Source of the DNA: CALDTK01 sp965215215
GTDB taxonomy: Bacteria; Bacteroidota; Bacteroidia; Chitinophagales; Saprospiraceae
Reading direction: 5' to 3'
DNA length: 64,000 bases
NCBI GenBank assembly: GCA_965215215.1
Contig: OZ244043.1
Coordinates: 310,001 to 374,000, forward strand
Both the position numbers and the translations under genes were made by a program. The notes below the pieces were generated by a model. That model was given only the letters and a program-made list of their open reading frames with translations. It did no database searches and was not told the DNA's origin. Shown in pieces: positions 15,654 through 24,054 of the stretch; within the stretch, counting starts at the first letter, position 1, and every line of letters starts with the position of its first letter.

Positions 15654-16622
15654 CTAGTGCTCCTGCCCCCGGTAGCGTTTGACCGCTTCGGTCAGCTTCG
15701 GTACCACCTCGAATAGATCACCGACTACCCCGTAGTCTGCCGCCTTGAAGAAAGGAGCCTCGGCGTCCTTGTTCACCACGACGATCGTCTTCGAGTTGTT
15801 GACGCCGGCCAGGTGCTGAATAGCGCCCGAGATACCGATGGCGATGTACAGGTTCGGCCGCACGGCGATACCCGTCTGTCCGACGTGTTCGTGGTGAGGG
15901 CGCCAGCCGGCATCCGCTACCGGTCGACTGCAAGCCGTCGTGGCGTGGAGTTCGTTGGCCAGTTCGTCTATGATGCCCCAGTTCCCGGGATCTTTCATCC
16001 CGCGCCCCGCGCTAACCACGAGTTCGGCTTCCGGCAGAGGCACTATCCCCTGGACCCGCTCCACACTCGCCACCTCAATTTTCGCAGCGGGAAGATCCAC
16101 GGTTATCGATTCCACGGCGACATCGTCCCCCGAGCGATCGGGCGGAATCGCGTTCCCCATGAGGGACACAACGGCCACTTGTGCGTTTACGCGAACATCG
16201 GCGAAAGCCTTCCCCGAGTACACGGGCTTGGAAAACGTGAGCGAGCCGGCAGTTCCACTCGGGAGACCGTTGACACCGGGCACGGATCCGGCGTCCAGCT
16301 TCACGGCTAGTCGACCCAGCAGGGATTTACCCGTACTGCTGTGCGAGAGCACCACCAGCGCGGCCGCCTCTCGCTTGGCAACCTCAGCGATCGCCGTACT
16401 GTAGACCTGCGAATCCATCGCCACCGGAGCGGAGCCCTCGATTTGGATCACGCGCGACGCCCCGTACGCACCGAGCTGCCCGGCGTCGTCCGCCTGGCCA
16501 ATCACCAGCGCAACGCATTCGGTACTCAGCGAATCGGCCGCTTTACGGGCGTAGGTGACGGCCTCAAAGGCCGCCTTCTTAAATTTTTGTTCGGTGGTTT
16601 CTGCAAATACGAGAACAGACAT
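15654..16622 (-). CDS. etfA: Electron transfer flavoprotein alpha subunit
   Basis: 322 residues. With EtfB it carries electrons from acyl-CoA dehydrogenases to the ETF:quinone oxidoreductase. The N-terminus MSVLVFAETTEQKFKKAAFE is the alpha-domain start. The C-terminal FAD-binding part is clear: VSAGRGMKDPGNWGIIDELA, then GQTGIAVRPNLYIAIGISGA, IQHLAGVNNSKTIVVVNKDA and the end APFFKAADYGVVGDLFEVVP. It lies 42 bases downstream of etfB in one operon. Confidence 0.96.
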   Translation of the reverse strand: MSVLVFAETTEQKFKKAAFEAVTYARKAADSLSTECVALVIGQADDAGQLGAYGASRVIQIEGSAPVAMDSQVYSTAIAEVAKREAAALVVLSHSSTGKSLLGRLAVKLDAGSVPGVNGLPSGTAGSLTFSKPVYSGKAFADVRVNAQVAVVSLMGNAIPPDRSGDDVAVESITVDLPAAKIEVASVERVQGIVPLPEAELVVSAGRGMKDPGNWGIIDELANELHATTACSRPVADAGWRPHHEHVGQTGIAVRPNLYIAIGISGAIQHLAGVNNSKTIVVVNKDAEAPFFKAADYGVVGDLFEVVPKLTEAVKRYRGQEH

Positions 16623-16664
16623 ACGGGGAGATTTGGGCGATTTAAAAGGGCGGGAGGAAGCGTT

Positions 16665-17405
16665 CTAAATGACTTTAGCCTCTTCGTGCAACAGGCGGAC
16701 CAGCTCGTCCATGTTCTCGGGATCGATAATGTGAACGGAGCCCTTTTCCTTCGGGAGGCGGTACTTAACCACCTCGACCGAGGTATCGGTGCCACTCGGC
16801 GCAACCACCTCGAGCGGCTTGCGCTTGGCCATCATGATGCCGCGCATATTGGGTATACGTTGTTCCGCGAGTCCCTTGGCGGCACTGATCACGGCCGGTA
16901 AGGCAACGGATAAGACCTCTACACCGCCCTCGATGTCACGCCGTACGTTAGCTCTCCCACCGTCGATCTCCAGGGTGCTCGCGTAGGATACGTAAGGCAG
17001 ATCGAGTAGCTCGGCGACCATGCCGCCTACCTCGGACCCGTTGTAGTCGATCGTCTCCTTCCCGGTGAGGATCAGGTCGAAGCCCTTGCCCTCGGCGTAG
17101 GCCGCGATCTGCTTCGCCACGAAGGCCGTACTACTCGGTTCGGCGTCGACGCGCACCGCCTTGTCCGCGCCGATGGCGAGCGCCTTGCGGACTACGGCAT
17201 CGTTGGTGGCCGGGCCGACGTGGACTACGGTCGTCTCCCCCTCGCCCCCTTCGGTCAGTTCGAGCGCACGCACCAGGGCGTACCACTCGTCGTAGGGGTT
17301 CATGATAAACTGTACCCCACGCTCGTCGAAGGCGGTGTCGTTATCCGTGAAGCTAATCTTGGCTGTCGTGTCGGGCACTTTCGCAATGCAAACCAGTATA
17401 TCCAT
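16665..17405 (-). CDS. etfB: Electron transfer flavoprotein beta subunit
   Basis: 246 residues from the ATG at 17405 (MDILVCIAKVPDTTAKISF). The open frame extends ten codons further upstream but those codons (Pro- and Gln-rich) do not fit the family. Typical segments are MNPYDEWYALVRALELTE, GPATNDAVVRKALAIGADKA, DLILTGKETIDYNGSEVGGM and the AMP-binding region following. It is the first gene of the etfBA operon. Confidence 0.96.
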   Translation of the reverse strand: MDILVCIAKVPDTTAKISFTDNDTAFDERGVQFIMNPYDEWYALVRALELTEGGEGETTVVHVGPATNDAVVRKALAIGADKAVRVDAEPSSTAFVAKQIAAYAEGKGFDLILTGKETIDYNGSEVGGMVAELLDLPYVSYASTLEIDGGRANVRRDIEGGVEVLSVALPAVISAAKGLAEQRIPNMRGIMMAKRKPLEVVAPSGTDTSVEVVKYRLPKEKGSVHIIDPENMDELVRLLHEEAKVI

Positions 17406-17432
17406 GGGCGGCGGCTCGGGTTGGGCTGGGGT

Positions 17433-17440
17433 CAAATATA
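17433..17440 (-). promoter_or_regulatory. -7 promoter box for etfBA
   Basis: On the minus strand TATATTTG exactly matches TAnnTTTG, 27 bases before the etfB ATG. A TTTG on the same strand at 17460-17457 is only 16 bases upstream, closer than the usual 19-21. Confidence 0.55.
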
Positions 17441-17598
17441 GGACGTGGGCTCAGGGCAAAACGGCCGGCCAGCGAATTTTCGCTGGATCCCATCGTGTGC
17501 TTCCTAACGCTGGGGCAACCCCTCGGTTGTGGGCTAAACATTGCGTGCGCTGAACGTTTTTACATCTTAGCTAGACTATTTCTAGATAACTTCGCCGC

Positions 17599-17874
17599 AT
17601 GCCCGAGGTAGATCATCCGACCCCTCCCGAATCTCCATCCGTGACCGCGCTCCAGCTCGCGGCCCGGCAGCGGGGGGTAGTTTGCGGGTTTGCCGACCAC
17701 TGTTTCGCCCACAAGTATATGTGCATGGGCGTCGTGCCCGGGAGTCGGGTAGAGTTGATCCGCAAGGCGCCGTTCGGCCAAACTTGTTACTTCAAAATCG
17801 ACGGCCGCATGCTCGCCGTCCGAAAAGAGGAAGCCGCTTGCCTGCTACTCCAGCGTCTGGCCGAAAGCCTCTAA
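17599..17874 (+). CDS. feoA: Ferrous iron transport protein A (FeoA)
   Basis: 91 residues, a small SH3-like cytoplasmic partner of FeoB. The family pattern is visible: LAARQRGVVCGFADHCFAHK, then MGVVPGSRVELIRKAPFGQT and YFKIDGRMLAVRKEEAACL. The N-terminal 17 residues are a Pro- and Ser-rich extension. feoB follows 29 bases later. A -7-like TAACTTCG (17587-17594) lies four bases before the ATG, so the message may be leaderless. Confidence 0.9.
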   Translation: MPEVDHPTPPESPSVTALQLAARQRGVVCGFADHCFAHKYMCMGVVPGSRVELIRKAPFGQTCYFKIDGRMLAVRKEEAACLLLQRLAESL

Positions 17875-17903
17875 CGCCCCCGTCCCGCACGGCCGGAGAT
17901 GGC

Positions 17904-19958
17904 TTGGCGCACGTAGCCCTCGTAGGTAATCCGAACGCCGGAAAGTCGACCCTTTTCAACCGGCTTACCGGACTGCGCCAACGTACCGGCAACTTCCCGG
18001 GGGTCACCGTGGAGCGCCGTAGCGGACTCCTGAAGCTCGAGACCGCCCAGGTGGAGGTAACCGACCTGCCCGGTACCTACTCGCTCCACCCGGGCTCCCT
18101 CGACGAGTGGGTCGTGCTCGACGCGTTGCTCGGCTTCGGGAACCATCGCCAGCCCGATGCGGTCGTATACGTAGCCGATTGTAACCGACTCGACAAGCAC
18201 ACCCTGCTCCTTACCCAGGTCATCGACCTCGGTGTGCCCGTGGTGTTGGCCCTCAACTTTACCGACGACCTCACCGAGGGGGTCGCCGAGATCGATACGG
18301 AGACGCTCTCCGCGAAGCTCGGTGTACCCGTAGTGGCGATTAGCGCGCGCACCGGACGGGGCATCGAACGACTCGGTCGGGCCATCGAGGTCGCTCTCGA
18401 CGGCGGTCTGCTTCCGCAAAACAGTTTTTACGAGCTTTCCAGCCTGGAAACGGAGGCGGCAGAGTTGCACAGCGCGGCCGGTGGAACACGCTACGCGCGC
18501 CTGCTTCGGGCCCACCACCATACCGAGAGCTCGACTCCCCCGGACCCCGAGTTCGACTCCCTGCGACTCCAGGTCCGCGAAACGATGCAGCGTTACGAAC
18601 GCTTCCTCCCGGTACTGCGCGCCTCCGAGGCGTGCGGGCCGGAGCCCGATCCGCTCAGCGAGCGCATCGACGCGGTGGTGACCCACCCGGTGTTCGGACC
18701 GCTCGTATTCTTCGCCGTACTCTTCGTCGTCTTCCAGGCCATCTTCTCCTGGGCGAGCGTTCCGCAAGACCTGATCGAGCGGAGCTTCAGCACCGTCGGC
18801 TCTTGGCTCAGGGCCGCGGTTCCGTCCGGGATACTAGCCGATTTCCTCGTAGACGGCATGCTCGCCGGCCTCGGCGGGGTCGCCGTTTTCGTACCCCAGA
18901 TCGCGATCCTCTTCTTCCTGCTCACGCTGCTCGAGGAGGTCGGTTACATGGCCCGCGCCGTGTACCTCTTCGACCGACTCATGCAGCGTTTCGGGCTCAA
19001 CGGCCGCTCGCTCGTCGCCCTCACCTCGAGCGGGGCCTGCGCCATCCCGGCCATCATGAGCGCGCGCACCATCGCCAACCCCAAGGAGCGACTCATCACC
19101 ATACTGGTCAGTCCGCTCATCAGCTGTTCGGCCCGCATCCCCGTCTACGCGATCCTCATCGGTTTTGCGGTACCCCCGATCACGGTTTGGGGGCTCTTCA
19201 ACGCGCAGGGATTGGCGTTTACCGGGGTCTACCTCCTGAGCATATTCTCCGCCCTGGCCGCGGCCCTCGTCTTCAAGTACATCCTGAAGTCGAGCGAACG
19301 CAGCTACCTCATGATCGAGCTACCCGCCTACCGGGTCCCCGTCTGGCGGAACGTACTGACGACCGTCTGGATCAAAACGCGTTCGTTTCTCTTCGGAGCG
19401 GGCAGGATCATCCTCGCGATCAGCATGGTCTTGTGGGTACTGGCCAGCTTCGGACCCGGGGGTCAGCCCGAACGCGCCTCCGAAGCGGCCAGGAGCGAAG
19501 CACGGGAGCAGGGACTCAGCGCGGAGGCCACCGCCGACCTCGTGGCCAACGCCCGCCTCGAGTCGAGCTACGCCGGTCACGTAGGCCATTTCATAGAGCC
19601 GGCCATCCGCCCCCTCGGCTACGACTGGCGCATCGGGATCGCGCTGGTTACGAGCTTCGCCGCGCGGGAGGTATTCGTCGGTACGGTGGCCACGCTCTAC
19701 GCCATCGGCTCGGCCGAGGACGAGGGCTTGATCACCGAGCGGATGGCCGACGCCAAACGCGCCGACGGTACCCCCGTCTACACGGTGGCGACGGCCGTCT
19801 CGCTTATCCTTTTCTACCTGTTCGCCATGCAGTGCATGAGCACGCTCGCCGTTACCCGCCGCGAGACGGGGACCTGGCGCTGGCCGGTCGTCCAGGTGGT
19901 TTACATGACGGCGCTCGCCTACGGGGCAGCCTTTGCGGCCTACCAGCTCCTCCGGTAG
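17904..19958 (+). CDS. feoB: Ferrous iron transporter B (FeoB)
   Basis: 684 residues from a TTG at 17904 (LAHVALVGNPNAGKSTLFNR), which places the P-loop at residues 8-15 as in other FeoB proteins. The open frame continues upstream, but that stretch is feoA read in another frame, and there is no ATG or GTG in the 29-base gap. The G domain shows GNPNAGKS, GNFPGVTVE (G2), DLPGTYSL (G3) and NFTD (G4). The membrane part has the paired gate motifs, ALTSSGACAIPAIMSARTI and later VTSFAAREVFVGTVATLYAI, in about eight to ten helices. It imports Fe(II) across the inner membrane. Confidence 0.93.
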   Translation: MAHVALVGNPNAGKSTLFNRLTGLRQRTGNFPGVTVERRSGLLKLETAQVEVTDLPGTYSLHPGSLDEWVVLDALLGFGNHRQPDAVVYVADCNRLDKHTLLLTQVIDLGVPVVLALNFTDDLTEGVAEIDTETLSAKLGVPVVAISARTGRGIERLGRAIEVALDGGLLPQNSFYELSSLETEAAELHSAAGGTRYARLLRAHHHTESSTPPDPEFDSLRLQVRETMQRYERFLPVLRASEACGPEPDPLSERIDAVVTHPVFGPLVFFAVLFVVFQAIFSWASVPQDLIERSFSTVGSWLRAAVPSGILADFLVDGMLAGLGGVAVFVPQIAILFFLLTLLEEVGYMARAVYLFDRLMQRFGLNGRSLVALTSSGACAIPAIMSARTIANPKERLITILVSPLISCSARIPVYAILIGFAVPPITVWGLFNAQGLAFTGVYLLSIFSALAAALVFKYILKSSERSYLMIELPAYRVPVWRNVLTTVWIKTRSFLFGAGRIILAISMVLWVLASFGPGGQPERASEAARSEAREQGLSAEATADLVANARLESSYAGHVGHFIEPAIRPLGYDWRIGIALVTSFAAREVFVGTVATLYAIGSAEDEGLITERMADAKRADGTPVYTVATAVSLILFYLFAMQCMSTLAVTRRETGTWRWPVVQVVYMTALAYGAAFAAYQLLR

Positions 19959-20034
19959 CCGGAGCTTTTCCACACTGTGGAGAAGGACCGGCCGCGTATT
20001 GCATCACGGGAGACGCTCGCCACGATACATTACA

Positions 20035-20041
20035 TAATTTG
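20035..20041 (+). promoter_or_regulatory. -7-like box upstream of rmuC
   Basis: TAATTTG, 11 bases before the ATG at 20053. Another ATG at 20045 is out of frame with rmuC. Confidence 0.35.
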
Positions 20042-20052
20042 CGTATGCTTCT

Positions 20053-21375
20053 ATGGATTTAGCGGTTTGTGTTTGCCTCGCGGTTGGTGCCGCGTTGCTG
20101 GGGTACGTCCTGGCCCTTTACTTATCCAACCTTCGGCAACAGCGGGTTCTGGCGGAAGCGTACGTGCCGGTCGGCGACTACGATTTGCTCGCGGACGAGC
20201 TCAGGGCCGAGCGGGAGGAATTCGAGCGCGCGCGCGCGGCCTCCGGCGATCAGCTCGCCAAGCTGCTGGCCGAACGCGCCTTCCACGAGAAGGAGCAAGC
20301 CGTTTTGCGGAAGCAACTCCAGGACCAAGTCGCCGTACGCGAGCGATTCCAGGTTGAGGCGACTCGAAATTTCGAGTTGGTGGCCCAACGCTTACTGGAG
20401 GAAAAGGGCTCGAAATTGATCGCGCAACAGCACACCTCCCTGGAGCACTTGCTCTCGCCGTTGGCGCTGCGGCTCGGGGAGTTCCAGCAGCAGATCGACA
20501 CCAAATTCGTACGTGAGACCGAAGAGAAAGCGAGCCTCGCCGCTCAGTTGGAGCAGCTGCATCTGCTCAACCAACAGTTGAGCGCTGACGCGAAACTGCT
20601 CACGCGTGCCCTCAAGGGCGACAGTAAAGTGCAGGGCGATTGGGGGGAGTTGCAACTCGAACGGCTGCTCCAAAGCGCTGGCCTCGCCAAGGATACCCAC
20701 TATACCACCCAGGGTAGCTTCCGCAGTGGGGAGGGCAAGACCGTGCGTCCGGACTGCATCGTACACCTCCCCGACGACCGGAAGTTGGTCGTCGATTCGA
20801 AGGTGAGCCTGACCGCCTTCGAGCGTTTTTGCGCGGACCCCGAGGCCGAGGGGGCCGGCGAGCACCTCCGGGCGCACACGCTCAGCTTACGGGCGCACGT
20901 GAAGGGACTGGGGCGCAAATCGTACGAGCGGCTCTACCAAATCAACTGTCCGGATTACGTGCTCCTCTTCGTGCCCATCGAGCCCGCCTTCGCGCTCGCC
21001 TGTCAGCACGACCCGAAACTGTTCGAGGATGCCCTACGCGCCAACGTGGTCATCGTAAGCCCGTCTACCCTGCTGGCCACCATGCGCACCGTGGCCTACA
21101 TCTGGCGCCAGGAGGACCAGCGCGCCAACGCCGAGCAGATTGCCGCCCTCGGTGGCCGGCTCTACGATAAGTTCGTCAGCTTCGTCGACGAGATGCGCGG
21201 CATCAAGACGCATCTCGACCGGGCCGACGCGGCCTACGACACCGCTATTCGCCACCTGAGCGACGGCAGCAAATCCGGCGCTACGCTGATCGGGCAAGCG
21301 GAGCGGCTCCGCGAGTTAGGGGCGCCTGCCCGCAAGCGCCTGGACACCGAGCCGCTCAATCAAGTCGGCCCGTAG
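20053..21375 (+). CDS. rmuC: DNA recombination protein RmuC
   Basis: 440 residues. An N-terminal membrane helix (about 3-25, CVCLAVGAALLGYVLALYLS) is followed by a long coiled coil to about 190. The RmuC nuclease-like domain follows: GDWGELQLERLLQSAGLAKD, then RPDCIVHLPDDRKLVVDSKV with the PD-(D/E)xK-like VVDSK, and LFVPIEPAFALACQHD. RmuC limits inversion at short inverted repeats in E. coli. The last 60 bases overlap tail-to-tail with the acyltransferase gene on the other strand. Confidence 0.94.
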   Translation: MDLAVCVCLAVGAALLGYVLALYLSNLRQQRVLAEAYVPVGDYDLLADELRAEREEFERARAASGDQLAKLLAERAFHEKEQAVLRKQLQDQVAVRERFQVEATRNFELVAQRLLEEKGSKLIAQQHTSLEHLLSPLALRLGEFQQQIDTKFVRETEEKASLAAQLEQLHLLNQQLSADAKLLTRALKGDSKVQGDWGELQLERLLQSAGLAKDTHYTTQGSFRSGEGKTVRPDCIVHLPDDRKLVVDSKVSLTAFERFCADPEAEGAGEHLRAHTLSLRAHVKGLGRKSYERLYQINCPDYVLLFVPIEPAFALACQHDPKLFEDALRANVVIVSPSTLLATMRTVAYIWRQEDQRANAEQIAALGGRLYDKFVSFVDEMRGIKTHLDRADAAYDTAIRHLSDGSKSGATLIGQAERLRELGAPARKRLDTEPLNQVGP

Positions 21376-22617
21376 GGCGAGCAGGTGCTCCCGCGTTTCC
21401 GGAGGTAGATTGCGCGCCCGGGCCGACGCTCGCCAGAGCGCGAAGCTCTCCGACCAAAGTAAGTAGAAGTAGGCCGCGGCGAGCAGCAGCGGTGGCAGCA
21501 GAAGGCAAAACCACCCCACGGCGAAGGCCCCCACGGCAGTGAGTACGAGCGCGTACACGAGGAAGGCCCCGAGGCCGAGCCCGTACCGAACGGAGCCGAA
21601 GAACTGCTCCGACTCGACGGTGCGTACCGTGTAGCGCTGGATGATCGCGGCGAGGGGGTAGTGCAGGAGCAGCGCCACTACGGCCAACGGTCCGAGCGAC
21701 CACAAGCCGACGGCGCGCGGGAGGCTCCCGTACGACGGGACCGCCAATCCGCTATCCGAGACCCCGGCTCGTTCTAGGGCCTTCTCGTAGGCGTCGAGGT
21801 CGTAGCGCACGGCGTTGAGCTCGACGGCGTCCATCCCGTTGATCCGCTCGACCGCCCCGCGCTGCGCGGCGTGAAACGGGGAACGCTCGGCCGTCGGCGG
21901 GAACCCCGGATCGGGGTAATCGTGTTGGAGGATGGGTAGGAGGCGCTCCACCAAACCGTCGTTGCGCTTATCGTCTACCCGGACGATCAGGCCCCCGATG
22001 CGCTCCCGCAAAACCGCGCTCACCGCATCCGTAGCGGCCCGGCTGTCTTCGGCGTAGGCCGCCGCGTAGTCGGCAGCGTAAATAGGTTCACCGTAGCTGA
22101 TGGTGAGCGTGGATCGAAAAGCGTTCGCGTCGGTGTACGTGATCCCGGTGGGTACGATGGCCACGGGTTTCGACGTGTCCTTCTTGTGCGCTTGGAAGAG
22201 CATCCGCGCCGTACCCCGCTGCACGCGGTGCACGCGGCGTCGCGGACTCCAGCGCCCTTCGCACAGGATGACGGTCGGCTCCCCGCGCACCACCTCTTCG
22301 GTCACCTTCGCCATGGTGGTCACGTTGCCGCGCAGGGCCTGCACCCCGTCCGACTCCCGGTAGATCGGTACGTTTTGGATCTGGCGCAAAAACCAACGCA
22401 CGAAGGGCGTGACGAATTTGTCGCCGCGCAGGATGAACCAGCAGGCCGGGTCCACGTGCGTGCCCACGGCGATCGGATCGATGAAGGCCGTGGGGTGGTT
22501 GAGGGCGAAGATGACGTGGTTCCCCTCCGGAATGCGCTCGCGGTGCTCCACGTACACTTTGCGAAAGTTGACCCACAGCCCGAGCATCGCGTAAAACCGA
22601 AGGACGTAATAGATCAT
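21316..22617 (-). CDS. PlsC-type acyltransferase with C-terminal membrane helices
   Basis: 433 residues from the ATG at 22617 (MIYYVLRFYAMLGLWVNFRK); upstream codons in the same frame do not fit. The acyltransferase domain (about 15-210) has FALNHPTAFIDPIAVG, the His-x5-Asp version of the active-site box, and ILCEGRWSPRRRVHRVQRGT, which includes the Glu-Gly of block III. VAIVPTGITY completes it. After a soluble stretch the C-terminus has three or four hydrophobic helices (about 320-395). It probably acylates lysophosphatidic acid or a related glycerol lipid at the membrane. The exact acceptor is not decidable. Confidence 0.85.
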   Translation of the reverse strand: MIYYVLRFYAMLGLWVNFRKVYVEHRERIPEGNHVIFALNHPTAFIDPIAVGTHVDPACWFILRGDKFVTPFVRWFLRQIQNVPIYRESDGVQALRGNVTTMAKVTEEVVRGEPTVILCEGRWSPRRRVHRVQRGTARMLFQAHKKDTSKPVAIVPTGITYTDANAFRSTLTISYGEPIYAADYAAAYAEDSRAATDAVSAVLRERIGGLIVRVDDKRNDGLVERLLPILQHDYPDPGFPPTAERSPFHAAQRGAVERINGMDAVELNAVRYDLDAYEKALERAGVSDSGLAVPSYGSLPRAVGLWSLGPLAVVALLLHYPLAAIIQRYTVRTVESEQFFGSVRYGLGLGAFLVYALVLTAVGAFAVGWFCLLLPPLLLAAAYFYLLWSESFALWRASARARNLPPETREHLLALRADLIERLGVQALAGRRP

Positions 22618-22644
22618 CGCTGGAGGGCAAAGAAAGGCAGCCGT

Positions 22645-22652
22645 TACCTTGC
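22645..22652 (+). promoter_or_regulatory. -7-like box (TACCTTGC) abutting miaA
   Basis: TACCTTGC ends five bases before the GTG at 22658. It is identical to the boxes at 6145 and 36865. Confidence 0.35.
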
Positions 22653-22657
22653 GCCGC

Positions 22658-23572
22658 GTGGGAGCGGCCAGGCGAGACGAGACGAGGAGGTTGATCGTGA
22701 TCGCCGGGCCGACGGCCAGCGGCAAATCCGATTTGGCCGTGTCGCTCGGCCAGCGACTCTCCGCGCAAATCGTCTCCGCCGACAGTCGACAAGTGTACCG
22801 GGAGCTCAACGTCGGGGTCGCGAAACCGACCGCGCGGCAGCTCGCCGCGGTACCCCACCACCTCGTCGGCTACGTATCCATCCACGAGCCGTACAGCGCC
22901 GGCCGGTGGGCCGCCGACGCGCGCCACGCCATCGAGACGAGTTTTGGCGAAAGCCGGACGGTAATCGTGGCGGGGGGCTCGGGACTGCACGTTCGTGCGC
23001 TCGTGGAGGGGATCCCCGACATGCCGCACGTGCCCCGCGAGATCCGCGACGGCTACGATGAGGCCTTCCGGCAAAACGGCTTGCCCCCGCTCGTGGAGGA
23101 GCTACGCCGGCGCGATCCGGCCTACCACGCCGTGGTCGACCGCCAGAACCCGCGCCGGGTGCTCCGGGCGCTCTCGGCGATGGCGGCGAGCCGGATCACC
23201 TTTACCGAGTTGCGCGCCAGACCGGCTTCCCCGCTACCCTACCCGATGGAGTGGCTGATCCTGGATCCGCCGCGCGAGCGTTTGTACGCCGCGGTGGAGC
23301 GGCGCGTCGACGGGATGCTGGCGGACGGGCTGGAGCGGGAGGCACGCGCGCTGTACCCGCACCGGGGGCTCGACGCGCTCCAGACCATCGGCTACCGAGA
23401 ATGGTGGCCGTACTTAGACGGCGATCGCGATCGCGCGCGGACCGTGGGGCTCATCAAGCAAGCCACGCGCAACTACGCACGCCGGCAGCTGACTTGGAAC
23501 AGAAAGCTACCGGGTACGAGACTGGCGCGGGCGAACCCAGACGACGCCCTGCGCGCTATCCTTGGTCTATGA
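22658..23572 (+). CDS. miaA: tRNA dimethylallyltransferase
   Basis: About 304 residues. It adds a dimethylallyl group to A37 of tRNAs that read UNN codons. Features: P-loop IVIAGPTASGKSDLAVSLG, then SADSRQVYRELNVGVAKPT (substrate Asp and Gln), VAGGSGLHVRALVEGIPDMP, QTIGYREWWPYLDGD and the tRNA-binding C-terminus KQATRNYARRQLTWNRKL. The GTG at 22658 is preferred; a TTG three codons earlier lies inside the predicted -7 box. Its stop overlaps the next start (ATGA), so the thioesterase gene is translationally coupled. Confidence 0.94.
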   Translation: MGAARRDETRRLIVIAGPTASGKSDLAVSLGQRLSAQIVSADSRQVYRELNVGVAKPTARQLAAVPHHLVGYVSIHEPYSAGRWAADARHAIETSFGESRTVIVAGGSGLHVRALVEGIPDMPHVPREIRDGYDEAFRQNGLPPLVEELRRRDPAYHAVVDRQNPRRVLRALSAMAASRITFTELRARPASPLPYPMEWLILDPPRERLYAAVERRVDGMLADGLEREARALYPHRGLDALQTIGYREWWPYLDGDRDRARTVGLIKQATRNYARRQLTWNRKLPGTRLARANPDDALRAILGL

Positions 23573-24024
23573 GCGAAACGAACGCAGACCCCCCTGCCCG
23601 ACTGTGGCGCATCGACGCGAACGTAGACGCCCTCAACGCACTCGGACCCGGCACCCTCGGCGAGGCGATCGGGATGGAGTTTACCGAGGTCGGCGACGAC
23701 TACCTGCTCGCGCGGATGCCCGTGGACGCACGCACCAAGCAGCCTTACGGACTTCTGCACGGGGGGGCGAGCGCCGCACTGGCCGAAACGATGGGGTCGG
23801 TGGCGAGCGCTATAAGCGTCGATCCGGAGCAATTCATCGCCGTGGGAACGGAGCTGAGCTGCAGCCACCTCCGCGGCGCGCGTGACGGCTACGTGTACGG
23901 CAAGTGTACGCCCTGGCGGCGCGGGCGTACGCAACACGTTTGGAATATAGAAATTTCAAATAAGTTGGGTAAACTCGTCTGTGTAAGCAGATTGAGCGTA
24001 TCAATTCTCCCCCACCCTAGTTAA
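23569..24024 (+). CDS. Hotdog-fold thioesterase (PaaI-like)
   Basis: 151 residues starting in the ATGA overlap with miaA. The hotdog signature is QPYGLLHGGASAALAETMGS, with the conserved His-Gly-Gly turn and the helix Glu thought to be catalytic. It is followed by GTELSCSHLRGARDGYVYGK and WNIEISNKLGKLVCVSRLSV. This group (PaaI/MenI type) hydrolyses acyl-CoA thioesters, possibly 1,4-dihydroxy-2-naphthoyl-CoA in menaquinone synthesis. The substrate is not decided by the sequence or by the miaA neighbour. Confidence 0.88.
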   Translation: MSETNADPPARLWRIDANVDALNALGPGTLGEAIGMEFTEVGDDYLLARMPVDARTKQPYGLLHGGASAALAETMGSVASAISVDPEQFIAVGTELSCSHLRGARDGYVYGKCTPWRRGRTQHVWNIEISNKLGKLVCVSRLSVSILPHPS

Positions 24025-24040
24025 TTCAGGATGAATGTTT

Positions 24041-24048
24041 TAACTTGC
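24041..24048 (+). promoter_or_regulatory. -7-like box (TAACTTGC) abutting the choice-of-anchor B gene
   Basis: TAACTTGC ends six bases before the ATG at 24055. This favours that ATG over the one at 24031, which would lie upstream of the box. Confidence 0.35.
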
Positions 24049-24054
24049 AGTACT

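Noticed and set aside
17682..17903. An N-terminal extension of feoB starting at the TTG at 17682
   Set aside because: The stretch is feoA read in another frame, very Arg/Pro-rich, and has no counterpart in FeoB.
18632..20062. A long open frame overlapping feoB on the plus strand (and others like it at 23251 and 37298)
   Set aside because: They are Arg/Pro-rich shadow frames of confident genes. Only their 3' parts, where the conserved genes really start (23569 and 38180), are kept.
22088..23074. A 328-codon minus-strand frame across the acyltransferase and miaA
   Set aside because: Both real genes here have diagnostic motifs in other frames, and this one has none.
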